A stretch of DNA of 64,000 nucleotides from DATEPR01 sp036491115 (GCA_036491115.1 DASXCQ010000068.1:1-64000); one strand, 5' to 3'; shown: positions 1 through 11,198, counted from the stretch's first letter. Numbers and translations are program-made. Notes: generated by a model not told the origin, from the letters alone.

Positions 1-1
1 C

Positions 2-183
2 GTGCGTCCGTACCACGACCGGCCCTACCGGGTGCTGGACGCTGACGGGCTCGCGCGAGCACTGACCGCCCGGATAGACGATCCCGCGATCCGCGCCTTG
101 CCGCCGACCGGTGCCGTGGACCAGTTCCTGGACAGCACGGACGCCCTCGGCGACGCGCGGTTGCGGAGGGCGGCCGTGGAACG

Positions 184-196
<13 letters not shown>
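2..196 (+). CDS. C-terminal end of a protein cut by the window edge, possibly DUF4037-type
   Basis: Only the last 64 or so residues are present. The frame is open to the left edge, so the GTG at position 2 is probably internal. The tail contains the segments RPYHDRPYRVL and VDQFLDSTDAL, which resemble the end of DUF4037 proteins (predicted nucleotidyltransferase fold) as I remember them. The family call is therefore tentative. Its last 13 bp overlap the 3' end of gcvP, which converges from the other strand. Without the upstream part no catalytic residues can be checked. Confidence 0.5.
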
Positions 197-3078
<2,882 letters not shown>

Positions 3079-3162
3079 GTCGAGCCTCCGGGTGCGGCGG
3101 GCTGAGGCCGGCATGCGGACACACGTCCGCAACCGCCTCCCCCTCTGTCCGTACCCGCCGGG

Positions 3163-3335
3163 GCGGGTGCCTGAGAGCTTCGTCCGGCGAACCGGACTTG
3201 CACCGTCGGCGGGGTCGCGTGGACCCGCTTTCCAGAGGTGCCTCGCCCGCGCGGTCCCTGCCGCCTGAGAGGTTCCGGGGAGGAGTTGCTCCTTCGGCGC
3301 CGACCGGTTCGCACCGATCGGACTCTCCCGCACGG
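3163..3335 (-). ncRNA. Tandem glycine riboswitch upstream of gcvP
   Basis: Reading the minus strand, the first aptamer starts with GGGAGAG near 3330, has the core GCCGAAGGAGCAA at about 3286-3298, and closes with CCTCTCAGGC at about 3263-3272. The second has CTCTGGAAAGCGGG, then CCGACGGTGCAAG at about 3197-3209 and GCTCTCAGG at about 3170-3178. These are the conserved elements of the two cooperative aptamers of the glycine riboswitch. About 85 bases separate the second aptamer from the gcvP start. This class normally turns glycine-cleavage genes on when glycine is abundant. No separate terminator is obvious, so control may act on translation or on a structure I did not resolve. Confidence 0.95.
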
Positions 3336-3358
3336 GGTCAACGGCTAACCCACTCAGC

Positions 3359-4816
3359 CTACCCCGTGCGGTCGGCGGGTCCGGCCGGCCGGTAGATCGT
3401 CAGGCCGCCGGACGACTTGCCCAGCCGCACCACCCGCGGCCCGTCGGTGACCTCGCCGTCCACCGACAGCCCGAGTGGACCGTCGTGGCCGGCCATCTCG
3501 ATGCCGGATCGCGATGTCGCCTGGTACGCGCCGGACCAGCGCAGTGTCCTGGTCAGCGCGCCCAGCACGATCCGGGTCCTGGCGAACCGGACGGTCGCGT
3601 CCACCATCCGGACGTCCAGCCGACCGTCGTCCAGCCGGGCGCGGTGGGTGGGCGCGAAACCGGTGGGCCGGTAGCGGCAGTTGCCGGCGAACAGCATCCA
3701 CAACCGGCGTGGCTCGCCGTCGACGTCGACCGATCGCGGCTCGGCGTGGCGCAGGACGTGCACCAGGCCCAGGGCCATCGCCGGCCACTTGCCCAGCTTG
3801 CGTTGCCACCGCTCGCGGAACCGCACCAGATCGACATACAGGCCGATGCTGGCGGTGTTCACGAACACCTCGTCACCGGCCAGCCCGAGATCGACCCGCA
3901 CGGCGGTGCCGGCCCGGACCGCGGCGACCGCGTCCGCGACGGACTCGACGCCGATGTCCCGGGCGAAGTGGTTGAGCGTACCGCCCGGCACCACCAGCAG
4001 CGGCACACCCCGCCGGGCCGCGACCTTGGCCGCGGCGTTCACGGTGCCGTCGCCGCCCGCCACGCCCAGCACCGTGCACCGGGCGGCGGCCTTCTCGAAC
4101 TCGCCGACGACGTCGGCGTTGGCGTCGGGTGTGATCCGCACGATCTCGGCGGCCGGGAGCCGTTCGGTGAGGCCGGTGAGATCCGTTCCGGTGCCTGCAG
4201 CCGCGTTGGTGACCAGGACGAGCCCGTCGCCGGTGGGCAGCGCGGGCGCCTCGCCGACCGTGGCCGACGCCGGGTCCAGCGGCGGGCGCGGCCACCACGA
4301 CTGGGTCAGCAGCCCTGCCGCGACGCCGATGCTCAGTCCGGCGACGACGTCGGACGGGTAGTGCGCGCCGACCGCGACCCTGGACGTGGCCACGGCGGCG
4401 GCCAGCACGGCGACCGGGATGCCGAGCAGCGGGCTCTCCAGCACCACACCTGTGGCGAACGCGGCGGCCGACGCGGAATGCCCGGACGGGAAGGATGTGG
4501 TGCGCGGGGCGACGGCCAGCCTGCGGACCAGCGGCGCCAGTTCGATGGCCGGCCGGCGGCGACCGACCAGCTGTTTGCTCAGGATGTTGACGGTGGCACT
4601 GGCCAGGCCCAGGGCGGCGACCCCGCGTAACGCGGCCCGTCGGCCTCGCCGGGACCGGGTCAGGGCGAGCCCGCCTGCCACGCCGAACCAGAGTCGTCCG
4701 TAGTTGGCCGCCCGGCCCAGCGCGGGCAGGATGTCGTCGAGCACCACCGAATCCGTGCGCGCGACCCTGGCCATCAGCGCCCGGTCGGCCGCGCCGATCC
4801 ACCGCCGTCGCCGCAT
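3359..4816 (-). CDS. Fusion of PAP2 phosphatase and diacylglycerol-kinase-like domain
   Basis: A 485-residue two-domain protein. The N-terminal half is a PAP2 lipid phosphatase with all three motifs: KQLVGRRRP, PSGHS, and SRVAVGAHYPSD. It lies among several hydrophobic segments. The C-terminal half is a diacylglycerol/sphingosine-kinase catalytic domain with the nucleotide loop GVAGGDGTVN and the motif VPGGTLNHFARDIG. Such fusions are common in actinobacteria. The likely substrates are phosphatidic acid, prenyl or undecaprenyl diphosphates, or diacylglycerol, but the sequence does not decide. It starts at an ATG. It sits between the Rv1830-like MerR gene and the gcvP riboswitch, where mycobacteria have no such gene, so it is an insertion in the conserved order. 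Confidence 0.9.
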   Translation of the reverse strand: MRRRRWIGAADRALMARVARTDSVVLDDILPALGRAANYGRLWFGVAGGLALTRSRRGRRAALRGVAALGLASATVNILSKQLVGRRRPAIELAPLVRRLAVAPRTTSFPSGHSASAAAFATGVVLESPLLGIPVAVLAAAVATSRVAVGAHYPSDVVAGLSIGVAAGLLTQSWWPRPPLDPASATVGEAPALPTGDGLVLVTNAAAGTGTDLTGLTERLPAAEIVRITPDANADVVGEFEKAAARCTVLGVAGGDGTVNAAAKVAARRGVPLLVVPGGTLNHFARDIGVESVADAVAAVRAGTAVRVDLGLAGDEVFVNTASIGLYVDLVRFRERWQRKLGKWPAMALGLVHVLRHAEPRSVDVDGEPRRLWMLFAGNCRYRPTGFAPTHRARLDDGRLDVRMVDATVRFARTRIVLGALTRTLRWSGAYQATSRSGIEMAGHDGPLGLSVDGEVTDGPRVVRLGKSSGGLTIYRPAGPADRTG

Positions 4817-4879
4817 CGTCCCAGCCTAGGAAGCCCGGCCGCCGGGCGCCTGTCCAACCAGTGGTGGCCTGGGTCCGGG

Positions 4880-5452
4880 TCAGCCGGTGCGGCGGGCCCT
4901 GCGGTGGCGGGCCAGTTCGTCCTCGGGCACCAGTTCGATGGCGCCGCCGTCGGCCCGTTCGGCCGGGAACTCGTGGATGGTGCCGCTGATCTCGCGCATG
5001 GCGCCGCTCACCGCGATGCCGAACACGCCCTGGCCGCCCTGCAGCAGGTCCACGACCTCCTCCGGCGACGTGCACTCGTAGACGGTGGTGCCGTCGCTGA
5101 ACAGCGTGATCCGGGCCAGGTCGGCGACCCCGCGCTTGCGCAGGTGGTCGACGGCGACCCGGATGTTCTGCAGGGAGACGCCGGTGTCCAGCAGCCGCTT
5201 GACCACCTTCAACACCAGGATGTCCTTGAACGAGTAGAGCCGCTGCGAACCGGAGCCGTGCGCGGTCCGGATGGACGGCGCGACCAGCCCGGTGCGGGCC
5301 CAGTAGTCGAGCTGCCGGTAGGTGATGCCGGCGATCTGACAGGCGGCGGCACCCCGGTAGCCGACCAACTCGTCGGGCAGCGAGGAGTCCGGGAACAACG
5401 CTGCCTGCTCGCCGGTGGTACTGCCGGCCTGGTCAGGCATTTCGTGCACCAC
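4880..5452 (-). CDS. MerR-family transcriptional regulator, Rv1830-like (ResR/McdR type)
   Basis: A protein of about 190 residues with a MerR-type winged HTH (segments AGITYRQLDYWARTGLV and SGSQRLYSFKDILVLKVV), followed by a region typical of the actinobacterial Rv1830 group rather than a metal- or drug-sensing domain. In mycobacteria this gene lies beside the bifunctional nuclease and is implicated in control of growth and division. The frame is open further upstream. I chose the GTG at 5452 because GGGGAGG precedes it by five bases. The ATG at 5440 is the alternative. A promoter-like pair lies at 5587-5615, so the gene can be transcribed separately from the nuclease gene. Two nested hairpins occupy its leader. 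Confidence 0.9.
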   Translation of the reverse strand: MVHEMPDQAGSTTGEQAALFPDSSLPDELVGYRGAAACQIAGITYRQLDYWARTGLVAPSIRTAHGSGSQRLYSFKDILVLKVVKRLLDTGVSLQNIRVAVDHLRKRGVADLARITLFSDGTTVYECTSPEEVVDLLQGGQGVFGIAVSGAMREISGTIHEFPAERADGGAIELVPEDELARHRRARRTG

Positions 5453-5494
5453 GCCTGCCTCCCCTCGTCCGGCCCGTTGCGGGCCGGTGAACGC

Positions 5495-5572
5495 GACCGG
5501 ACATCCCCCTGATGGGGACACCGGTCACGCTCCCACGGCGGTGCGTGTCCCGATCGGGATCGCACCGCCGTG
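5495..5572 (-). repeat. Two adjacent inverted repeats in the leader of the Rv1830-like MerR gene
   Basis: At 5495-5526 GACCGG and TCCCC pair with GGGGA and CCGGTC around a five-base loop. At 5534-5572 a perfect 12-base arm, CACGGCGGTGCG, pairs with its complement around a centre that is itself the palindrome CCCGATCGGG. They lie between the nuclease stop and the regulator start. They could be the terminator of the nuclease transcript, MerR operators, or leader RNA structure. No T-tract follows the second hairpin, which argues against a simple intrinsic terminator. Confidence 0.75.
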
Positions 5573-5586
5573 TTGCGGTGACATCG

Positions 5587-5615
5587 ACGGTAGGACCGGC
5601 CGGCGGGCCGGTCAA
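5587..5615 (-). promoter_or_regulatory. Candidate promoter of the Rv1830-like MerR gene
   Basis: On the minus strand TTGACC (5615-5610) is followed after 17 bases by TACCGT (5592-5587). This fits the actinobacterial housekeeping pattern, with TANNNT at -10. The transcript would start near 5580 and carry a leader of about 125 bases containing the two hairpins. Confidence 0.5.
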
Positions 5616-5655
5616 CGCGACTCGCGGGTGATGGCGAGACCAGAGCGTGCGGCTG

Positions 5656-6129
5656 CTAGGTGTCGGCGCCCCGGAAGTCCTCCGGCGAGACCGAGTCGAG
5701 GAACTCGCGGAACTTCTCGACCTCGTCCTCCTGCTCGTCGGGGATGATCAGACCGGCCTCGGCGAGTACCGACTCCTCGGCGTGGATCGGTACCCCGATG
5801 CGCAGCGCGAGGGCGACCGAGTCGCTGGGCCGGGCGGACACCCGGACGTCGCCGTCGAAGACGAGCTCCGCGTAGAACGTGCCTTCCTGCAGGTCGGTGA
5901 TGCGCACCTGCTCCAGCTCGCGGCCGAGCGCGGCGATGATCTCCTTGAGCAGGTCGTGGGTCAGCGGGCGGGGTGGACGGACGCCCTGCTGCTCCAGCGC
6001 GATCGCCGTGGCCTCCACCGAGCCGATCCAGATCGGCAGATAGCGGTCGCCCTCGGTTTCGCGCAGCAGCAGGATCGGTTGGTTGGCCGGCAGTTCGACA
6101 CGAACACCGACGACGCGCATCTCGCTCAT
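5656..6129 (-). CDS. Bifunctional nuclease family (DUF151) protein, Rv1829-like
   Basis: A protein of 157 residues that aligns end to end with the bifunctional nuclease domain family. It begins MRVVGVRVELPANQPILLL and includes the segment LPIWIGSVEATAIALE. Members are reported to have DNase and RNase activity. The actinobacterial orthologue sits between ftsR and the Rv1830-type regulator, exactly as here. Two ATGs are possible. I prefer 6129 because GGAG lies seven bases before it. The ATG at 6135 is almost on top of that site. The acidic C-terminus (EQEDEVEKFREFLDSVSPEDF) is typical. The 218 bp between this gene and ftsR hold a small hairpin at 6226-6245 but no convincing promoter or coding sequence. 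Confidence 0.93.
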   Translation of the reverse strand: MSEMRVVGVRVELPANQPILLLRETEGDRYLPIWIGSVEATAIALEQQGVRPPRPLTHDLLKEIIAALGRELEQVRITDLQEGTFYAELVFDGDVRVSARPSDSVALALRIGVPIHAEESVLAEAGLIIPDEQEDEVEKFREFLDSVSPEDFRGADT

Positions 6130-6347
6130 CGTCATGCTCCATCCAGTTCCGGCGCCGATGAGGCTCGCACGATGGTTCGCTCGTTACGCTCCCTCACGGG
6201 TTATCGCCTCCTCAGCTCGCGCCGCCGACGACGATGCCGTCGTCGTTGACGCTACCCGCCGGGGGCGGGCAATGCTCGCCCCTCGCGCGATGATCGTCGT
6301 CCCGAACGCATCTTCCGACACCACCATGACCGATAAGGTGGGGGTTC

Positions 6348-7025
6348 TCAACCTCCTACCGGTGCCCGCAACCCAGCCTTGACCAAGAGCGTGTGCAGCG
6401 AGGCCGTCAGGGAGACCAGTTCGCTCAGCACTTCTTCGGCCCTGGCACGGGTGGCCGGGTCCCGGTGCAGCCGCAGCGGAGTGACGATCTGGGCCAGCAG
6501 GCCGACCTCGCGGTCGGCGGCCGCGCGGAACGCGCGCAGGTGCCTGGCTTCGATGCCGAACTCGGCCAGTGCGCCCGCGGTCGCCGCGATCCGCACCGCG
6601 TCCGGGTCGTAACGGCCCGCGGAATCGGCGGCGACCAAGCCGTACTGCTCCAGGTCGGCGAGCAGGTCGGCATCGACGCCGGCGTGCTCGGCCAGTTCCT
6701 CGCGGGACAGGCCGAGGCGGAGCGGCGGCTGCGGCACCGCGGTGAGCGGCCGCGCCGGCCGTTCCGCGGCGGCCAGCTGTTCCCGGATCACCTTCAACGG
6801 CAGGTACCGGTCGCGCTGCGCGGCCAGGACGTAGCGCAACCGCGCCACGTCCACCTCGCCGAACTGCCGGTAACCGGCCTCGGTGCGCGCCGGGCTGATC
6901 AGCCCTTCCGCTTCGAGGAACCGGATCTTGGAGATCGTGACGTCCGGGAACTCGGGGCGCAACTGGGCCAGCACCGCCCCGATGCTCCTGCCGCCGCCAC
7001 GGGATGGCCGCGCGGCAGCCGTCAC
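6348..7025 (-). CDS. ftsR: MerR-family transcriptional regulator FtsR
   Basis: A 225-residue MerR-type regulator orthologous by context and sequence to Rv1828/FtsR. The N-terminal HTH reads FPDVTISKIRFLEAEGLISP with the wing GYRQFGEVDVARLRYVL. The C-terminal part is the FtsR-specific dimerisation domain, not a ligand domain. In Corynebacterium the family activates ftsZ. The GTG start overlaps the garA stop in a GTGA arrangement, so the two are translationally coupled. It is the third gene of a gcvH-garA-ftsR series. Confidence 0.94.
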   Translation of the reverse strand: MTAAARPSRGGGRSIGAVLAQLRPEFPDVTISKIRFLEAEGLISPARTEAGYRQFGEVDVARLRYVLAAQRDRYLPLKVIREQLAAAERPARPLTAVPQPPLRLGLSREELAEHAGVDADLLADLEQYGLVAADSAGRYDPDAVRIAATAGALAEFGIEARHLRAFRAAADREVGLLAQIVTPLRLHRDPATRARAEEVLSELVSLTASLHTLLVKAGLRAPVGG

Positions 7026-7492
7026 CGAGCTCCCTGGCCTCCAGTAGCCGGGCCGGTGAGGAACACCAGGCGGAACTTGCCGATCTGCACCTCGTCGCCG
7101 TTGGCCAGCACAGCCTGGTCGACCGGCTCGCGGTTGACGTAGGTCCCGTTCAGGCTGCCCACGTCGATCACCACGAACTCGCCGCCCTCGCGGCGGAACT
7201 CGGCGTGCCGACGCGACACGGTGACGTCGTCGAGGAAGATGTCGCTGTCCGGGTGCCGGCCCGCGCTGGTCGTGTCCCTGTCCAGCAGGAACCGGGAGCC
7301 CGCGTTGGGGCCCCGCTTGACCACGAGAAGAGCGGATCCGACCGGCAGCGCGTCGACACCGGCGACGGCAGGCTCACTGGCGGGTGCCTCCGCCGGCGCA
7401 CCCTCGGCCTCGGCCAGGAAGTCGGCCCGGAAAACGGACGTCGACTCCGTGGCCTGCTCCGGCGGAACGCCGGGCCCGTCGTTCGTGCTCAC
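7022..7492 (-). CDS. garA: FHA-domain metabolic regulator GarA (OdhI family)
   Basis: A 156-residue protein with a C-terminal forkhead-associated domain (about residues 50-145). Its phosphothreonine-binding residues lie in SAGRHPDSDIFLDDVTVSRR and DVGSLNGTYVNR. In mycobacteria unphosphorylated GarA inhibits 2-oxoglutarate dehydrogenase and glutamate dehydrogenase. Phosphorylation of the N-terminal ETTSVFRADF motif by PknB or PknG closes it on its own FHA domain. Here the motif reads ESTSVFRADF, so the first of the two threonines is a serine. The GTG start at 7492 has GGAGG about nine bases upstream. The stop overlaps the ftsR start. Confidence 0.95.
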   Translation of the reverse strand: MSTNDGPGVPPEQATESTSVFRADFLAEAEGAPAEAPASEPAVAGVDALPVGSALLVVKRGPNAGSRFLLDRDTTSAGRHPDSDIFLDDVTVSRRHAEFRREGGEFVVIDVGSLNGTYVNREPVDQAVLANGDEVQIGKFRLVFLTGPATGGQGAR

Positions 7493-7605
7493 CTGCGCTC
7501 TCCTCCAGGTAGTGGATTCGTCGTGACCGTCCCAACGTACCGTGCCCGACCTCTCACGATGGCGCAGGCTCCCCCACAGCTCCCGCAGGCGGCGAAAGAT
7601 CGTCG

Positions 7606-7992
7606 TCACCCCTGTTCCGTGAGCTTCCGGTACGCCTGCGCGGTCAGCAGGCCGTCCACGGCACTCGCGTCCGCGACCCGGATGTCGATCATCCAGCCGG
7701 CGCCGTAGGGGTCCGAATTGACCAGTTCCGCTTGCGAGTCAAGGGTTTCGTTGCGTGCGACGATCTCGCCGGCCAGCGGTGAGAACACGTCGGACACGCT
7801 CTTGGTCGACTCGACCTCGCCGATGGCCTGGCCCGCGGTGACCTGTTCGCCCGGCTCGGGCAGCTGGACGAACACCACGTCGCCCAACTGCTCCTGGGCG
7901 TAGTCGGTGATGCCGACGCGCACCGTGTCCGGTCCGGTGCGGGCCACCCATTCATGCTCCTGGGTGTATTTCAGCTCCTCGGGTGTTGTCAC
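7606..7992 (-). CDS. gcvH: Glycine cleavage system H protein
   Basis: A 128-residue lipoyl carrier protein that shuttles the aminomethyl group between the P, T and L proteins. The lipoylation lysine is in GEVESTKSVSDVFSP. The start LKYTQEHEW and the end GAGWMIDIRV are family signatures. The GTG at 7992 gives the normal family N-terminus. A GGAGAAGG lies somewhat far upstream (about 10 bases). The gap to garA is 113 bp. gcvT is not in the window. Confidence 0.97.
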   Translation of the reverse strand: MTTPEELKYTQEHEWVARTGPDTVRVGITDYAQEQLGDVVFVQLPEPGEQVTAGQAIGEVESTKSVSDVFSPLAGEIVARNETLDSQAELVNSDPYGAGWMIDIRVADASAVDGLLTAQAYRKLTEQG

Positions 7993-8053
7993 GTGGGGCC
8001 GCCCTTCTCCGCGTTGCCGAGCCTCGTTCGCGCACTCCCTGCACGCGCAGAAC

Positions 8054-8704
8054 CTACCCAACACGCTGTGATCGGCGATGCTGGGGACGCCGTACCGCGA
8101 TCACGACCTGGGCCACGTACAGGGCGCCGGTCCACAGGTACAGGGCGGTGCCCCAGGCGGTGAACGCGTACCCGATCGGCCGGGCGATCTGGGCGGCCGT
8201 GGAGGTGCCCTGGGCGAGCAGCAGGAACGGGAACGCGTACAGGAGCGCGAACGTGGCCGCCTTGCCGACATAGAGCACCTCGGGCGGCGTATAGCCGGCC
8301 CGGCGCAGCAGCGGCAGGCACAGCCCGACGACGACGTCCTTGCCGATCAGCACCACGGCCAGCCACCACGGCACGATGCCGCGCAGTACGAACGCGACCA
8401 GGGTGGCGACGATGTAGAGCCGGTCGGCGGCCGGGTCGAGCAGGGCGCCGATCCGGCTGGCCTGGTTGAGCCAGCGGGCCAGCTTGCCGTCCAGCCAGTC
8501 CGACGCCCCGCTGGCCACCAGTACGGCCAGGGCGATCAGATCGGCGTGCGGACCGAGCAGCAGCCACAGGAACACCGGAACACCGGCCAGCCGCAGCACG
8601 CTCAGCGCGTTGGGCAGCGTCAGGACACGGTCGGGCGGTGCGGCGGCCGGCTCGACGGGCCGGCCTTCTTCGGTCGGCGCCGGCACGGGCTCGGCCTGGG
8701 CCAC
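8054..8704 (-). CDS. CDP-alcohol phosphatidyltransferase (PgsA2-like)
   Basis: A 216-residue integral membrane enzyme of phospholipid synthesis. It carries the complete CDP-alcohol motif (D-x2-DG-x2-AR-x8-G-x3-D-x3-D), visible as DWLDGKLAR followed by GALLDPAAD. Several hydrophobic helices surround and follow it. In mycobacteria the equivalent gene (Rv1822) lies a few genes before gcvH, which supports the PgsA2-like call, but the head-group alcohol cannot be told from sequence. GTG start at 8704. The first 25 residues are polar and poorly conserved. Confidence 0.92.
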   Translation of the reverse strand: MAQAEPVPAPTEEGRPVEPAAAPPDRVLTLPNALSVLRLAGVPVFLWLLLGPHADLIALAVLVASGASDWLDGKLARWLNQASRIGALLDPAADRLYIVATLVAFVLRGIVPWWLAVVLIGKDVVVGLCLPLLRRAGYTPPEVLYVGKAATFALLYAFPFLLLAQGTSTAAQIARPIGYAFTAWGTALYLWTGALYVAQVVIAVRRPQHRRSQRVG

Positions 8705-8751
8705 GTGGTCCCTCCCCGCCGTTCACATGTGGAAGCAGCGGAACAAGGGTG

Positions 8752-9009
8752 TCACACGGCGGCGGCGCCCGAGCGGTGGGAGTGGCCGCGCGGACTCCTG
8801 GTCCAGCCGCGACGCTGCAGGTCGGCGCAGGACAACTGCACCGCACGTCCCCGGTCGTCGACACCCTGCCACTTCGGCCGGCCCTCGACCGACTCGAGGA
8901 CGTAGGCATGCCCCTTGCTCCACACCACGCTGCACGGCGCGGTGGGCAGTGCCGGGCCGTCGTCCGGCCGGGGCTGGGTCTGGCTGGGTGCTTCGGTATC
9001 GGGTCTCAT
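8752..9009 (-). CDS. Small conserved-looking protein of unknown function
   Basis: A protein of about 85 residues. I do not recognise a family. The start at ATG 9009 is chosen because GGAGG lies 11 bases before it. The ATG at 9027 is an alternative. The C-terminal half, with CSVVWSKGHAYVLES and LSCADLQRRGWTRSP, has a folded-domain character and lacks the Arg/Ala-rich look of chance reading frames. It ends 47 bp before the phosphatidyltransferase gene on the same strand, so the two may be cotranscribed. Confidence 0.6.
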   Translation of the reverse strand: MRPDTEAPSQTQPRPDDGPALPTAPCSVVWSKGHAYVLESVEGRPKWQGVDDRGRAVQLSCADLQRRGWTRSPRGHSHRSGAAAV

Positions 9010-9299
9010 CGTTGCCACTACCTCCATCGGGGTGTCGCGGCGCGACCTGGATCTGTTAACCCCGGACAGATTGTCGGCATCAACAGTTGCCGGACGGCCC
9101 GTTTCGGGTAGTCGCTCGACCACCGTGCGCGCCCGTTCGCCGAGAGGACTCGGCGCGACCGTGCCGCCGACCCGGTGACCGACCGCGACGACCGCCCACC
9201 GACAGCCACCGACCGCAGGGCGTCGGACACGACGACGTGATCATGCCGAAACACGGGTCGGCCCTCCGCCGAGGGACGGAGGACCGACCGCGCGGGTGG
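9010..9299. other. Intergenic stretch without a recognisable gene
   Basis: This 290-bp gap between the small unknown gene and the MFS exporter holds CCGACC-rich low-complexity sequence near 9165-9220. I see no convincing reading frame, promoter or terminator. Confidence 0.5.
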
Positions 9300-11135
9300 T
9301 CAGCGATGCCCGGAGGGCACCTCGTCGACCAGTTCGGTGGGCGACTCACCGGAGGCGTCCGCGGCCACGGCGGCCAGTTCGGCCCCGACGGTCTCGACCG
9401 GGCGCGTGTCCGGTGTGCCGGTGGCGTCCGTGGTCACCCGGTGCGGCGAGCACAGCAGCGAGGCCACGGCACCGATCAGGCAGGCCACGATGGCGAACCC
9501 GAACGCCACGGCGAGGCCGTCGGCGAACGGACCGGAGATCAAGCTCGGGAAGAAGCTCCGGCCGGTCAGGAACTGGGCCTGGCTCGCCGGCAGGTGGGTG
9601 AGCACCGGGCCGAGCAGCGTGGAGATCGGGTTGTAGCCCAGGAACGCGGCGAACAGCACCGCGACCGCGGGCAGGTGCGCCACCTGGTTGGCGGCGGCCG
9701 CGGGGACGCCGTGGGCCGTCAGGCCGGCGTCCAGCGAGCCGGGCAGGTGCGCGGACAGGCCGGCGATGATCAGGCTGAAGAAGATGCCGATGGACAGCAC
9801 CATCGCCGAGTTCTGGAACGTGGCCGTCATGCCCGCACCGGCGCCGCGGGCGTTGCTGGGCAGGCTGTTCATGATCTCGGCCCGGTTGGGCGAGGCGAAC
9901 ATACCCATGCCGATCCCGTTGAGCACCAGGATGCCGGCGAACGCGAGGTAGTTGAAGTCGACCGGCAGCAGGATCAGCAACAGGAACGTGGCCGCCGTGA
10001 TGACCATGCCGACCGCGGCGAACGCCCGGGTGCCGACCTTGTCCGACAGCACACCGGACAGCGGTGCGGAGAGCAGGAATCCGACGGTCATCGGCAGCAT
10101 GTAGATGCCCGCCCACAGCGGTGTCTGGGCGAAGCTGTAGCCGTGCTGGGGCAGCCAGATCCCCTGCAGCCAGAGGATCAGGATGAACTGCAGGCCGCCT
10201 CGGCCAAGGGCCGCGGTCAGGTTCGCGATGTTGCCCGCGGTGAACGACCTGATCTTGAACAGCGACAGCTTGAACAGCGGGTTGGGCACCCGGGTCTCGA
10301 TGATCCCGAACGCGATCAGCACCACGATGCCGCCGATGAGCATGGACAGCACCAGCGGACTGGTCCACCCCATGCTGTGGCCGCCGTAGGGCTGGATGCC
10401 GTAGGTGATGGCGACCAGTACCGCGATGAGGCCCACGGCGAACGTGATGTTGCCCCACCAGTCCATCCTGGCCCGCTGGCGGACGCCGGTGTCGCGCAGC
10501 TTCATGTAGGCCCAGATCGTGCCCAGCACACCGATCGGCACGGACACGAGGAAGATCAGGTGCCAGTTCACCGGGGCGAGCACGCCACCGATCACCAGGC
10601 CGAGGAACGAACCGGCGATCGCGGCGACACCGTTGATGCCCATGGCCATGCCGCGCTGATTACCGGGGAACGCGTCGGTGAGGATGGCGCTGGAGTTGGC
10701 CATCAGGAACGCGCCGCCGATGCCCTGGATGATCCGCCAGCCGATCAGCCACAGCGCGCCGGCGGTTCCTTGTTGCCAGGTAAGGGAAAGCAGGATCGAC
10801 GACACGGTGAAGATGGCGAAGCCGAGGTTGTACATCTTGGCCCGGCCGAACATGTCGCCGAGCCGGCCGAAGCTGACCACCAGCACGGCGGTGACGACCA
10901 GGAAGCCCATGATCATCCACAGCAGGTAGCTGGTGTTGCCCGGCGCGAGCGGGTTGACGCCGATGCCCTTGAACACGTCGGGCAGTGCGATCAGCACGAT
11001 CGACGAGTTGATGGTGGCGATGAGCATGCCCAGTGTGGTGTTGGACAGGGCTATCCACTTGTAGTGGGGACCGAGTTCGGCTGGGGTGCGCGCCTGCCTC
11101 CGTTGGCTGGGCGGTATCCGGTCGGCAAGTGACAC
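9300..11135 (-). CDS. MFS transporter, DHA2 drug-exporter type
   Basis: A 611-residue membrane protein with about 14 hydrophobic segments, the count usual for the DHA2 (QacA/EmrB) subfamily of proton-driven exporters. The loop motif GRLGDMFGRAKMYN between the second and third helices is the MFS motif A. A mid-sequence loop near residue 200 and the polar C-terminal tail (about 50 residues) are cytoplasmic in this family. The GTG start has GGAGG about nine bases upstream. It is transcribed alone, with a promoter-like sequence at 11169-11198. The substrate is unknown. Confidence 0.92.
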   Translation of the reverse strand: MSLADRIPPSQRRQARTPAELGPHYKWIALSNTTLGMLIATINSSIVLIALPDVFKGIGVNPLAPGNTSYLLWMIMGFLVVTAVLVVSFGRLGDMFGRAKMYNLGFAIFTVSSILLSLTWQQGTAGALWLIGWRIIQGIGGAFLMANSSAILTDAFPGNQRGMAMGINGVAAIAGSFLGLVIGGVLAPVNWHLIFLVSVPIGVLGTIWAYMKLRDTGVRQRARMDWWGNITFAVGLIAVLVAITYGIQPYGGHSMGWTSPLVLSMLIGGIVVLIAFGIIETRVPNPLFKLSLFKIRSFTAGNIANLTAALGRGGLQFILILWLQGIWLPQHGYSFAQTPLWAGIYMLPMTVGFLLSAPLSGVLSDKVGTRAFAAVGMVITAATFLLLILLPVDFNYLAFAGILVLNGIGMGMFASPNRAEIMNSLPSNARGAGAGMTATFQNSAMVLSIGIFFSLIIAGLSAHLPGSLDAGLTAHGVPAAAANQVAHLPAVAVLFAAFLGYNPISTLLGPVLTHLPASQAQFLTGRSFFPSLISGPFADGLAVAFGFAIVACLIGAVASLLCSPHRVTTDATGTPDTRPVETVGAELAAVAADASGESPTELVDEVPSGHR

Positions 11136-11168
11136 GACAGTTAGACCTCCGAAGCTATTGCTTGCTCT

Positions 11169-11198
11169 AGGCTAACTAACCGGTTTGCCCAGGTACAA
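11169..11198 (-). promoter_or_regulatory. Candidate promoter of the MFS exporter gene
   Basis: On the minus strand TTGTAC (11198-11193), an 18-base spacer, then TAGCCT (11174-11169). The spacer contains the palindrome AACCGGTT, where a repressor could bind, but no regulator gene is adjacent. Confidence 0.4.

Noticed and set aside
9087..11132. 681-codon plus-strand frame opposite the MFS exporter
   Set aside because: Low-complexity Arg/Gly/Gln/His product; the minus-strand frame encodes a clear 14-helix transporter.
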